DNA of 23,958 nt, taken from positions 1 through 23,958 of the forward strand of contig JAZFYD010000061.1 in assembly GCA_036443405.1 (NCBI GenBank). Reading direction: 5' to 3'. The notes under the pieces were generated by a model, which was given only the letters and a program-made list of their open reading frames with translations, was not told where the DNA came from and did no database searches. Below are positions 7,650-17,092 of the stretch, piece after piece. This DNA is from JAZFYD01 sp036443405 (GTDB lineage: Bacteria > Planctomycetota > PLA2). Position numbers and translations under genes: made by a program. The stretch's first letter is position 1; each line of letters begins with the position of its first letter.

Positions 7650-7711
7650 CCGGTTCGCGCATCCCGAACCGGCGTGCCTCGCGTCGTTAGATGGCAAAAA
7701 GGGTTGCCATC
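7650..7711 (+). promoter_or_regulatory. Two perfect 8-bp hairpins in the leader of the 7740 gene
   Basis: The first hairpin pairs 7650-7657 (ccggttcg) with 7665-7672 over a 7-base loop. The second pairs 7690-7697 (gatggcaa) with 7704-7711 over the loop AAAGGG, ending 28 bases before the ATG. They lie in the 166-base divergent gap between the MORN gene and the toroid gene. They could be operators (dyad symmetry) or RNA structures in the leader. No Shine-Dalgarno precedes the ATG at 7740. Confidence 0.4.
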
Positions 7712-7739
7712 GGGTCGGTCCCGCGGACCATGCAGCGCG

Positions 7740-9383
7740 ATGCCGCTACGAATCGCGCTCGCCCTCCTGCCCGTCCTCTGCACCACCTCCTGGCTGTCCG
7801 CGGGGCCGTCGGACTACTTCCGGTACGAGGTCGACGCGGGCGGCAAGCGCGAGATCCTCCGTACACACCGCCACGCCTGGAAAGCCGACGGCTACTTCCC
7901 CGTGACGTCGACGTGGGAGGATCTGCCCGCGATCCTGGGTCTGAGCGCGCCGCCGGGCGTTGCGGGGACCGCCGGTAAGTTCGCACGCACCGTTTCGCTG
8001 CTCGAATCCATGGAGAACCGAAAGCACCTCCGGCTGTTCGGTGAGTTGCAGCTCAAGGCGGAGTACGCCCAGGCCGGCGGCGTGACCACGATTCGGTACC
8101 GCTTTGCCACCAAGGCCAACAGGGACGCCGTCGCCAAGGTGTCACACGGCACCGCGACGGTCGAGCAGACCGTGGCCGACGACTCCACGATCCGCGGGAC
8201 GCGGGTCACGTGGAAGGCCGAGGTGACGACGCGCGAGGGCAAAAAGGAACTCGGGGGTACGTGGAGCGCGCGGCTCACGGGCGAACGCGCGCACGGCAAA
8301 AGCGGCTTTCAGGCGGCGGTCGACGTGGCGATCGACAAAGGCGTCGTGTACCTAAAGACAAAACAGCGGCCCGACGGCACGTATCCGCCGCACCGCGAAT
8401 GGGATCTCGGGACCGCGGCGTTTTGCGCGTTCACGCTTTCGTCGTGCGGCGTGCCGCGCAGCGATCCCGCGATCGAAAAAACGTTGGCGCACCTCGTCCG
8501 CCATACGCCGAGAAACGGCTACGACCGCGCCGTGTCGCTGATGGCGCTCGACCGGGCGTACGCACCGGCGGGGGAGTTGGCGCGCGCGCACCGCGGGCAG
8601 TTGAAGAAATTTCAACGCGACCTGCCGCCGGACCGGTTGGAGTGGTGCCGCGCCACGGCCAAGGCGCTCGAAGAAAACGCCGTGACGCCAGGGTCGTGGG
8701 CGTACGGCCGCGGCGACAACAGGAAGTGGTTCGATTCCTCCAACACCCAGTACGCGGTGCTGGGATTGCGGGCCGCCGGGCACCTGGGAATCGCGACCGG
8801 CGAGCGCACGTGGCTGGGCGTGTTGCAGCATTTCCGGACGCTGCGTGAAGCCACACCTCTCAAAGGACGCATCGGGCTCCTGCGGGACGGTGAGGCGGTG
8901 TCGCGCGGCACCGTCGCCAAGAAGCGCGTTTCGAACGGCTACGGATACCGCTACCGCGCCGACTACGACCACGGCAGCGGGTCGATGACCACGGCGGCGA
9001 TCGCGTGCATGCGGATCGCGCGCCATGAACTCGAGCGCATGAAGAGCTCGAAGATCAAAGGCAAGCTCAAGAAAGAGATCGACGCCGCGGTGCTTGGCGC
9101 GTGGCTGTGGATGGACCGCCACTGGTCGATGGCGCGCGCGCCCGGTCACGTGCCGGCGACGTATTGGCACTACTACTATCTCTACTCCGTCGAGCGCGCC
9201 GCGATCCTCGATCGCGTGAAGCGGGTCGGCGACCGCGATTGGTACTTCGAGGGAGCCGCGTTCCTGCTCGACACGCAGCGCGAGAGCGGCTCGTGGGGGC
9301 GCGAGGACGCGGATCCGGTCACGACGTGTTTCGCGCTGCTCTTCCTGAAACGCGCGACCGCTCCGTTGACGATCACGCGTTAG
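7740..9383 (+). CDS. Secreted prenyltransferase/squalene-cyclase-fold (alpha/alpha toroid) protein
   Basis: I chose the ATG at 7740 because it opens a clean signal peptide (MPLRIALALLPVLCTTSWLSAG), although the frame is open further upstream; this gives 547 residues. Residues about 30-180 are beta-rich and unrecognised. From about 190 the protein has helix pairs of the terpene-cyclase/prenyltransferase toroid: GVVYLKTKQRPDGTYPPHREWDLGTAAFCAFTL, a middle TQYAVLGLRAAGHLG, and a C-terminal QRESGSW, which is a perfect QW motif (Q-x3-G-x-W), followed by TTCFALLFL. The DxDD acid of squalene-hopene cyclase is not seen, and the protein is exported, so it is unlikely to cyclise squalene. This fold is frequent in secreted planctomycete proteins, where it may bind peptides or polysaccharide. 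Function is unassigned. Confidence 0.82.
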   Translation: MPLRIALALLPVLCTTSWLSAGPSDYFRYEVDAGGKREILRTHRHAWKADGYFPVTSTWEDLPAILGLSAPPGVAGTAGKFARTVSLLESMENRKHLRLFGELQLKAEYAQAGGVTTIRYRFATKANRDAVAKVSHGTATVEQTVADDSTIRGTRVTWKAEVTTREGKKELGGTWSARLTGERAHGKSGFQAAVDVAIDKGVVYLKTKQRPDGTYPPHREWDLGTAAFCAFTLSSCGVPRSDPAIEKTLAHLVRHTPRNGYDRAVSLMALDRAYAPAGELARAHRGQLKKFQRDLPPDRLEWCRATAKALEENAVTPGSWAYGRGDNRKWFDSSNTQYAVLGLRAAGHLGIATGERTWLGVLQHFRTLREATPLKGRIGLLRDGEAVSRGTVAKKRVSNGYGYRYRADYDHGSGSMTTAAIACMRIARHELERMKSSKIKGKLKKEIDAAVLGAWLWMDRHWSMARAPGHVPATYWHYYYLYSVERAAILDRVKRVGDRDWYFEGAAFLLDTQRESGSWGREDADPVTTCFALLFLKRATAPLTITR

Positions 9384-9389
9384 ACGAAC

Positions 9390-9425
<36 letters not shown>

Positions 9426-9426
9426 C

Positions 9427-9522
9427 CCACAGAGGCACGGAGGCCAGCGAGACTCCAAACGCGAGTGCTCAGGCCCGGTTCGGTCAGCTCCGGAACACCT
9501 CCGTGTCTCTGTGCCTCTGTGG
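9427..9522. repeat. Inverted repeat of the CACAGANN family, copy 2
   Basis: The left arm is 9427-9443 (17 bases) and the right arm is 9498-9522 (25 bases). The right arm, read on the minus strand, has three 8-base units CACAGAGG, CACAGAGA, CACGGAGG; the left arm has two, as if one unit was lost. The interior again begins with CCAGCGA (9444-9450), as in copy 1. It lies in the 169-base gap between the convergent toroid gene and argH, which holds no gene. Confidence 0.82.
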
Positions 9523-9552
9523 TTGGTCCTCTTCTTCGAACGAGGACAGACG

Positions 9553-10946
<1,394 letters not shown>

Positions 10947-10950
<4 letters not shown>

Positions 10951-11993
10951 GCGCTCCCGATTGCGGCGAAATACCGCTCGACCGTTTCCGAATACGCCGC
11001 GACGCCGCGTTCCAGCATCGAGAGCTCGATCCATTCGTCCGCGGCGTGGCTCTGGTGGCTCAGGCCGGGTCCCATCACGATGCCGGGCACGTCGCGCACG
11101 TGGAAAAAATCGCTGACCCCGCCGAACGCGCACGGCGCGTCGTTCCCCGTTGCGTGGAGCGCCGCGCGGACGATCGATTCGTGATCCGCGGTCTCGACCG
11201 GTTGGAACCGCTCGCTCACCAACTCCGCATCGCTCTCGGTCGCCGCGGCGATGCGGTCGTACAACTCACGGTTGCCGAGCGCGGGCAGGGTGCGCGCGTC
11301 GATCTCCATGACGCACTCCGGCGGCACGACATTGGTCGCGACGCCGCCGTCGATCTTGGTGACCTGCAATGTCGCGGCGCCGAGAATCGGATGTTTCGCC
11401 GGCAGCTCCAGGTGCTGCAACGCGACCACGTCGCGTGCGGCCTTCTCGATCGCGTTTTCGCCCTCCCAGGGCCTGGCCGCGTGTGCGCGCTGTCCGCCGG
11501 CCGTGAGCCGAACCCGCAGCAACCCGCGCTGGCAGGAGCAAACCTGAAGCGCCGTAGGCTCTCCGATGATGGCGGCCGAGATCTCGGGCAGCGCCGGCCG
11601 CAGCACGCCGAGCCCCTCGCCGCCGATCTCCTCGTCGCAGGTCGCCGCGAGCAACAAGCGCGCGCCCGCCGGAACCTCCGCGGTGAGAAACGCCACGACC
11701 AGCGCTGCGAGCGGGCCCTTGGCGTCGTTGGCACCGAGCCCGTGCAGTTTACCGTCGCGGATCTCGGCGGCGTGCGGGTCGATCGTCCACTCGCCGGAAG
11801 CCGGCACCGTGTCGGTGTGGCTGTTCAGGAGCAACGTGTTCGTGCCGTCGCCGCGCATCGCGAAAACGTTGCGCCCCGATACGACGGGCGCGTGGTCCGC
11901 GAGCACGCTGCGCAGGAGCTCGACGCACGCGGCCTCGTTGCCGGAGACGGACGGCAGGGAAACAAGCGACTGCGCAAGTTCGACGACATTCAT
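10947..11993 (-). CDS. argE: M20 family deacylase: acetylornithine or acetylcitrulline deacetylase
   Basis: This is a zinc amidohydrolase that removes the acyl group from an arginine-pathway intermediate. The metal-site residues are all present: the His/Asp of SHTDTVP, the bridging Asp of GANDAKG, the Glu pair of CDEEIGGEG, the Glu of IIGEPT and the final His of SHQSHAADEW. Length is 348 residues from the ATG at 11993; a GTG at 12002 would add three, and neither has a clear Shine-Dalgarno. It overlaps argH by 4 bases and begins 34 bases after argB. Because the carbamoyltransferase in this operon looks like the acetylornithine kind, the natural substrate is probably N-acyl-citrulline, but sequence alone does not separate this from classic ArgE. 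Confidence 0.88.
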
Positions 11994-12027
11994 GGCGGAC
12001 ACGGTTCGTGGTGGGCGCGGTGGAGAA

Positions 12028-12945
12028 TCACTCCTCCAGGTATCGCGCTTCCTCCTCGCGCGTCGTGACCATCGTGCCGGTGCCGTCTTTGGTGAAGAGT
12101 TCGACCAGAAGGCTGTGTGACGCCTTGCCGTCCAGGATGTGCGCGCGCGGAACGCCGCCGCGGACCGCGTCGATCAGCGTCGTGATCTTGGGCGCCATGC
12201 CGCCCCGGATCTTGCCGGTCTTGAGCATCGCCTCGCCGCGCTTGGCGGAAAGATGCGACACCAGTGACTCGGGGTCGTCCGGGTCGGCCAGGAGGCCCGG
12301 CGCCGACGTCAACAGGATGAGTTTGTCCGCGCCGAGGTCGACGGCGACTCGCGATGCGACCGTGTCGGCGTTGATGTTGTAGATGTTGCCGGACTTGTCC
12401 GCGCCCAGCGACGCGAGCACGGGCACGTAGCCCTCATCGAGCAGCGTAGACAGAAGGCTGGTATCCAGCCCGACGATGTCGCCGACGTGCCCGAAGTCCA
12501 CACTCTCGGTTTTGCCGGTCGCCGGATCCGTCACGTCGGTCTTGGGCCGCCGGACCGCGTCGATGAGGTTGCCGTCGACGCCGCTGACCCCGACGGGCCG
12601 CAACCCCTCGCGGCGCAGCGCGCCGAGCACGTCGATGTTGATCTGCCCGGCGAACACCATCTTCGCGACCTCGAGCGTCGCGTCGTCGGTAACGCGCCGG
12701 CCCTGCACGATCTTCGGTTCGACCCCGAGCTTTTTGGAAAGCTCCGTTGCCTGCGGACCGCCGCCGTGGACGACGATCGTGCGCACGCCCGTGTGGGAGA
12801 TCAGCGCGAGGTCCTGCGCGAGCAGTTCGAGCGCGCCCGCATCGCGTGCGATCTCGCCGCCGCACTTCACGACCATCGTCGCGCCCTTGTGGCGGCGCAT
12901 GTAGGGCAAGGCCTGGAGGAGGGTGGAGATTTCGTTGCCGTTCAT
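12028..12945 (-). CDS. argB: Acetylglutamate kinase, arginine-sensitive type
   Basis: It phosphorylates N-acetylglutamate, step two of arginine synthesis. The 305-residue protein starts at ATG 12945, whose ATGA overlaps the argF' stop; the open frame beyond it is only an antisense-like continuation through argF'. Kinase motifs are VVKCGGEIARD, HGGGPQAT, NINADTVASRVAVDLGADKLILLTSAPGLL and KIRGGMAPKI. The N-terminal extension ISTLLQALPYMRRHKGATM and the C-terminal stretch HSLLVELFTKDGTGTM match the N-helix and C-terminal signature of arginine-inhibited, hexameric acetylglutamate kinases, so feedback inhibition by arginine is predicted. Those kinases usually occur with the cyclic ArgJ pathway, yet here the neighbour is an ArgE-type deacylase. 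Confidence 0.95.
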   Translation of the reverse strand: MNGNEISTLLQALPYMRRHKGATMVVKCGGEIARDAGALELLAQDLALISHTGVRTIVVHGGGPQATELSKKLGVEPKIVQGRRVTDDATLEVAKMVFAGQINIDVLGALRREGLRPVGVSGVDGNLIDAVRRPKTDVTDPATGKTESVDFGHVGDIVGLDTSLLSTLLDEGYVPVLASLGADKSGNIYNINADTVASRVAVDLGADKLILLTSAPGLLADPDDPESLVSHLSAKRGEAMLKTGKIRGGMAPKITTLIDAVRGGVPRAHILDGKASHSLLVELFTKDGTGTMVTTREEEARYLEE

Positions 12946-13934
12946 AGGATTTCGTGGAGGACCGCCGCGGCGGTCAGAATGCGGCAGTGCGCCTGCTCGG
13001 CGACCCAACTGTGCGGGCCGTCGATCACGTCGTCGCTCACGACGACGTTGCGGCGCACCGGCAGGCAGTGCATGAATGCGCCGGGCGCGGCGAGGGCCTG
13101 CCGGCGGGCGTCGATGATCCAGTCGCGATGGGGCGCGCGCAGCGATTCGTCGTCTGCGCCGGGACCATAGGCGGCCGCAGCGCCCCAGGACTTGGCATAG
13201 ATCACGCTCGCGTCGCGCACGCCTTCGTCGAGGTTGTGCACGACATCGAGCCGTTCGCCGCCCTCGTCGCGCGCGTGCTGCATGATCTCGGGGTCGAGAT
13301 CGAACCCCTCGGGGTGGGCGAGGCGCACGCGGTAACCCGCACGCAGAAAACCGAGCAGCGCGGTGTGCGCGACGGCCATCGGCAGCGGTTTCGGGTGATA
13401 GGCCCAGGTGATCGCGATGGTGTGGTCGGTGCGGTCGCCGTTCAAGTGCGCGCGCACGACCTGCTGGTCGGCGAGACCCTGCATCGGATGAAACAGCGCC
13501 GACTCCAGATTGATGACCGGCACCTCCGCGGCGGCGGCCACCGCAGACAAGACCGGATCCTGCCGGGCCTGTTCGTAGGGCAGGTCCATGTCCGCGAAAC
13601 AACGCACGCCGAGACAAGACACCGCGCCGCTGAGGAACTTCCCGACGGCGTCCTTGATGTGTTCGGTCTTGTCCCCGTCCATGACCGCGCCATCCAGCGT
13701 CTCCAACGACCACGTACCGCGGCCGGCGTCCATTCCGATGAAGTGTGCGCCCAAAGACCGCGTCGCGATCTCCATCGAAGTGCGTGTGCGCAGGGACGGA
13801 TTGAAAAACAGCCCGCCGACAAACGCGCCGGGATGCGCTTCGGGGATGCCGTCCTTGCCAAACCGGTCGGCGAGATCCAGAAGGTGATCGATCTCGTCCT
13901 GGCCGAGATGCTGGAGGCTCAGGAGGTCTTTCAC
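12942..13934 (-). CDS. argF': N-acetylornithine (or N-succinylornithine) carbamoyltransferase
   Basis: It transfers a carbamoyl group from carbamoyl phosphate to acylated ornithine. The start is GTG 13934, overlapping the argD stop as GTGA; 330 residues. The carbamoyl-phosphate loop reads FFNPSLRTRTS instead of the S-T-R-T-R of ordinary ornithine carbamoyltransferase. It is followed by GTWSLETLDGAVMDGDKTEHI, INLESALFHPMQGLADQ, ITWAYHPKPLPMAVAH and FMHCLPVRRN. The proline-flanked NPSLRTR, the WxxE..G.VMDG segment and HPKPLP are typical of the Xanthomonas acetylornithine and Bacteroides succinylornithine enzymes. I could not decide between the acetyl and succinyl donor forms from the sequence. 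The operon position argD-argF'-argB matches the acylated pathway. Confidence 0.87.
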   Translation of the reverse strand: MKDLLSLQHLGQDEIDHLLDLADRFGKDGIPEAHPGAFVGGLFFNPSLRTRTSMEIATRSLGAHFIGMDAGRGTWSLETLDGAVMDGDKTEHIKDAVGKFLSGAVSCLGVRCFADMDLPYEQARQDPVLSAVAAAAEVPVINLESALFHPMQGLADQQVVRAHLNGDRTDHTIAITWAYHPKPLPMAVAHTALLGFLRAGYRVRLAHPEGFDLDPEIMQHARDEGGERLDVVHNLDEGVRDASVIYAKSWGAAAAYGPGADDESLRAPHRDWIIDARRQALAAPGAFMHCLPVRRNVVVSDDVIDGPHSWVAEQAHCRILTAAAVLHEIL

Positions 13935-15103
13935 GCCAAGACCTCCCGCAGTGTGCCGAGACCGGCTTCGAGGTCAGGGGGTTCGATCGTGAGCGGCGGG
14001 AACAGCCGGATGACGTTGGTGTCGCCCGGGCATCCGCCGGCCAGCACGCGATGTTCGTCGCGCCACTTGGCGAGCACGGGCGCGGCGGGGCGGTCGAGCG
14101 CCACGCCGAGCAGAGCGCCGAGGCCGCGGACCTCCACGATGCCGGCGACGCCGTTCAGCGCGCCGCGCACGGTTTCCTCGATGGCGCGGGCCCGGGCGGG
14201 GCCGTCGATTTCGAGCAGCGTGTCCAGCGTCGCGGCGATCGCGGCCGCGGCCACCGGGCCGCCGCCAAACGTCGTGCCCTGATCGCCGGGACCGACGCCC
14301 GCGGCGATGTCCTCGTGGGCGAGCACGGCGCTCGCGGGGAAACCGGCGGCGAGGCCTTTGGCCGTCGAGATGAGATCCGGCGCGACCTCCCAGTGCGATC
14401 CGGCAAACCAGCAGCCGGTGCGCGCGGGGGCGGTCTGCACCTCGTCGAAGATCAGCTTCGCGCCGACCTTGTCGCAGCGCACCCGCAGGGCGTGCGCGAA
14501 TTCGGCTGTCAGCGTACGCACGCCGCCCATGGACTGCACCGGTTCCACGAACGCGGCGGCGCAGTTCTCGTCGAGCATCGACTCCAGCGCCGCGACGTCG
14601 TTGAACGGCGCGATGCGAAAGGCGTCGTCCTGCACGAGGCCGGCCGCCGAGTCGCGGTACTTACCGAGAGCGCAGGCCGCGGCGGCGCCGAGGGTGCGTC
14701 CGTGAAAACCGCCGTCGAAGACCACGACGTCGCGGCGCCCGGTCGCTTGCCGGGCGAGTTTGAGCGCCGTTTCATTGGCTTCGGCGCCGCTGTTCACGAA
14801 GAACACACGGGCGGGAAACGGCGCGAGATTCGCCAGCATCCGCGCCGCACGGGCGCGTGCGGGCAGATGCACGAGGTTCGTGGAGAACAGAAGCTCGCGC
14901 GCCTGATTCGCGATGGCTTCGACGACCCTGGACGGGCTGTGGCCGAGCAGCGCGACCGCGTGGCTGCCGTACAGATCGAGGTAGCGGTCCCCGTTCATGT
15001 CGAAGAGGTGCGCGTTCTCGCCGCGCACGGCCACGAGGTCGATGCGTTTGTAGACGGGAAGCTCGGCCTGTTCGGCGGCCGCGATCACTTCGTCCCGATT
15101 CAC
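13931..15103 (-). CDS. argD: Acetylornithine aminotransferase (PLP class III)
   Basis: It transaminates N-acetylglutamate semialdehyde to N-acetylornithine with glutamate as donor. The start is GTG 15103 in a GTGA overlap with argC; the frame is open further up, but residues before V-N-R-D are not family-like. The 390-residue protein has the class-III landmarks: FMNGD-like entry (FDMNGDRYLDLYGSHAVALLGH), NSGAEANETALKLAR, the PLP-stacking FDGGFHGRT, the Asp of IFDEVQTAPARTG, and the Schiff-base Lys in STAKGLAAGFP, followed by TTFGGGPVAAAAA. It overlaps argF' by 4 bases, so its translation is probably coupled to both neighbours. Confidence 0.94.
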   Translation of the reverse strand: MNRDEVIAAAEQAELPVYKRIDLVAVRGENAHLFDMNGDRYLDLYGSHAVALLGHSPSRVVEAIANQARELLFSTNLVHLPARARAARMLANLAPFPARVFFVNSGAEANETALKLARQATGRRDVVVFDGGFHGRTLGAAAACALGKYRDSAAGLVQDDAFRIAPFNDVAALESMLDENCAAAFVEPVQSMGGVRTLTAEFAHALRVRCDKVGAKLIFDEVQTAPARTGCWFAGSHWEVAPDLISTAKGLAAGFPASAVLAHEDIAAGVGPGDQGTTFGGGPVAAAAIAATLDTLLEIDGPARARAIEETVRGALNGVAGIVEVRGLGALLGVALDRPAAPVLAKWRDEHRVLAGGCPGDTNVIRLFPPLTIEPPDLEAGLGTLREVLA

Positions 15104-16053
15104 AGGTTCGCCCCCGGTGACAGGAGCCCCGTCGTTTCGGGAAGGCCGCACATCGCGTTCAGGTTTTGGATGGCCTGGCCGGCCATGCCCTTGCCGAGAT
15201 TGTCGATCGCGCTCAGGATCACCACGCGCTCGCCGCGCCTGTGTACCGCAAGGTCGCAGAAGTTCGTGCGCGCGACGTGGCGCAGGGCCGGTGTCGTTTC
15301 ACGCAGACGCACAAACGGTTCGTTGCCGTAGCGCTCCGCGTAGAGTTGCGCCACGTCGACGGATTCCGGCACACGCGCGTGCGCCACCGTGAAGATGCCG
15401 CGCGCGAACGGGCCGCTTTGCGGGACCATCGCGACGTCGATGGCGCTCGCGCCGACGTGTGCGAGCTGCCGGACGATCTCCGCTTCGTGCTGATGGGTGA
15501 GCACCTTGTAGGCGCGCATGTCCTGCGCGCGCTCGGGGTGGTGGGTGCCGGCTTTGGCTTCCGCGCCGGAGCCCGACGAGCCGGTGGTTTGCGCCAGCGT
15601 GAGGTCGCCGTGAAGCAACCCCTGTTCGGCCAGCGGCAACACGGCGAGCAACGCGCCCGTCGCGAAACAGCCCGGATTCGCAACGCCGTGGGCATCCAAG
15701 AGCGCCCCGCGGTTGCTCTCGGTGAGGCCGTACACCCATGTATCGTCGGCGCGGAAGTCACGCGAGAGATCGACGATGCGGCGAGTCCCGAGTGTCTTCG
15801 CGATCGGAGCGGCCGCCCCGTGCGGCACCGCGAGAAAGACCGCATCGCAATTCGCCGGCAGCGCGTCGGCGCTCGTGAACTCGAGGCCGTCGTAGAAGCC
15901 CGCGAGGTGCGGATGCACATCGGCGACCGCGCGGCCGACGAGGCGCTGGCTCGTCACGGCCGCCACCTGGAACTCCGCGTGCGAGGCAAGCAGCCGCAGC
16001 AGCTCCTGGCCGCCGTAGCCGGACGCCCCGACGATGGCGACGCGCGTGCTCAT
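15100..16053 (-). CDS. argC: N-acetyl-gamma-glutamyl-phosphate reductase
   Basis: It reduces N-acetylglutamyl phosphate to the semialdehyde with NADPH. The ATG at 16053 gives M-S-T-R-V-A-I-V-G-A-S-G-Y-G-G, the standard N-terminal Rossmann loop, and a 317-residue protein of normal length; the longer open frame starts inside the preceding gene. The catalytic Cys is in NPGCFATG, and a Ser/Gly-rich TTGSSGSGAEAK, HQHEAEI and the final LDNLGKGMAGQAIQN-like segment (here IDNLGKGMAGQAIQNLN) are family marks. A GAGGA lies upstream at about 11 bases. It begins 13 bases after the P-loop gene and overlaps argD as GTGA. Confidence 0.95.
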   Translation of the reverse strand: MSTRVAIVGASGYGGQELLRLLASHAEFQVAAVTSQRLVGRAVADVHPHLAGFYDGLEFTSADALPANCDAVFLAVPHGAAAPIAKTLGTRRIVDLSRDFRADDTWVYGLTESNRGALLDAHGVANPGCFATGALLAVLPLAEQGLLHGDLTLAQTTGSSGSGAEAKAGTHHPERAQDMRAYKVLTHQHEAEIVRQLAHVGASAIDVAMVPQSGPFARGIFTVAHARVPESVDVAQLYAERYGNEPFVRLRETTPALRHVARTNFCDLAVHRRGERVVILSAIDNLGKGMAGQAIQNLNAMCGLPETTGLLSPGANL

Positions 16054-16066
16054 GACGCCGGTGTCC

Positions 16067-17092
16067 TCATGATCCGAAGGCCTGTTTCTCGACGAGGTCC
16101 GCGAGTTTCGCGCCGTCGGTGCGCGCGTTCGCGGCGGGGATGCCGAGTTGCTCCTCGACATACGACACGCCGACGGCGTTGTCGGTGGCCGGTCCCGCCA
16201 TCACGCCGAGCTTCAGGCCGAGTTCGTCGCCGAACAGGCGCGCAGAACCCCAAGCGGCGACGAGGTCGTTGGCCGTGATCACGTGGCACGTCGCCGCGGC
16301 GCGGATTTCCTCGTCTTCCAGGAGGCCGCGCACGCCGTAGCTTCCGATGATGCCGTCGCCGGTCTCGGCCACGATGACGTCGGCGCCCTCGTCGCACAGA
16401 CGGTTGAGCACGCCTTTGGCGACGGCGGGCAGATCGTCGCAGTCCGATGTGCTCGGCACGCCGCAGTCGAGAAACGACAGCGCCATGAATGCGCCGTGGT
16501 CCACCATGCTGAGCGGATCGCGTAGGGCGGCGACGCCGGTGAGCTTGGCCGCGCCGACCCGGTACCCGCGCTGTGCGAGATGAAAGATGATCTCGGTCGC
16601 GGCGCGTGTCTTGCCGCTATTCATGCAGGTGCCGTTGACCATGACGAGCGGTACGTTCATGCGCAGGGACTCCGCGGTCGCGAGCGCCTCGTCGCGGATA
16701 TTGAGCGGTTCGCCGTGACGCGTCACCCCGCCGATCACCTCGACCGCGAGCGGTTTGCCGACGTCCCGGTTGTGGGACAAGCATTCGCCCAACACGCCGC
16801 CGAGGTTCAGGACGTGCAGGTGGTCCCCGGCCTCGATGGATTCGGGCACCCGCCCGACAAATCCCGCGAGCGCCGCGCGCGAACCGAGCGCGCCGACCAG
16901 GATGTCACCCTTACTGATGTGCGCCATGCGGCCCGTCGTCAGCTCAAGGACGTCGTAGACACGCTTTTCCTCGAGCGCGCGCACGACGAGCACCTGTCCC
17001 GTTGTGACTGAGACCATGCGCGAGTACTCGATCTCGTGTTCGAGCTCGAGCCGGTAGACGACGGATGCGATCTTGTGCGCGTGGATCTTCAC
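16067..17092 (-). CDS. P-loop NTPase-like protein of unknown function in the arginine operon
   Basis: I do not recognise this 341-residue family by name. It starts at GTG 17092, which overlaps the argG stop as GTGA, and it is plainly co-translated with argG. Residues about 1-140 are beta-rich, with SKGDILVGALGSRAALAGFVGRVPESIEAGDHLHVLNLGG as a recognisable core. A Walker A motif GTCMNSGKT follows at about 155, then VGAAKLTG, a helix-rich GDGIIGSYGV stretch after VIVAETG, and a C-terminal LGIPAANARTDGAKLADLV. The second half resembles SIMIBI-class P-loop proteins such as BioD, CobQ, MobB and the DUF1611/DgcN family; DgcN is reported as a glutamate N-acetyltransferase. Its place between argG and argC, and the lack of argA or argJ here, make a role in the first acylation step conceivable, but this is inference. 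A regulatory role is equally open. Confidence 0.7.
   Translation of the reverse strand: MKIHAHKIASVVYRLELEHEIEYSRMVSVTTGQVLVVRALEEKRVYDVLELTTGRMAHISKGDILVGALGSRAALAGFVGRVPESIEAGDHLHVLNLGGVLGECLSHNRDVGKPLAVEVIGGVTRHGEPLNIRDEALATAESLRMNVPLVMVNGTCMNSGKTRAATEIIFHLAQRGYRVGAAKLTGVAALRDPLSMVDHGAFMALSFLDCGVPSTSDCDDLPAVAKGVLNRLCDEGADVIVAETGDGIIGSYGVRGLLEDEEIRAAATCHVITANDLVAAWGSARLFGDELGLKLGVMAGPATDNAVGVSYVEEQLGIPAANARTDGAKLADLVEKQAFGS

Noticed and set aside
7407..7739. Upstream extension of the toroid gene
   Set aside because: It overlaps the MORN gene antisense, and the ATG at 7740 opens a signal peptide.
10951..11133. N-terminal extension of argH
   Set aside because: It runs through the end of argE and gives Arg-rich sequence; the ATG at 10950 is in an ATGA overlap and gives the normal ArgH start.
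12946..13713. Long N-terminal extension of argB
   Set aside because: It runs over argF' in another frame; the ATG at 12945 starts the known N-helix of acetylglutamate kinase.
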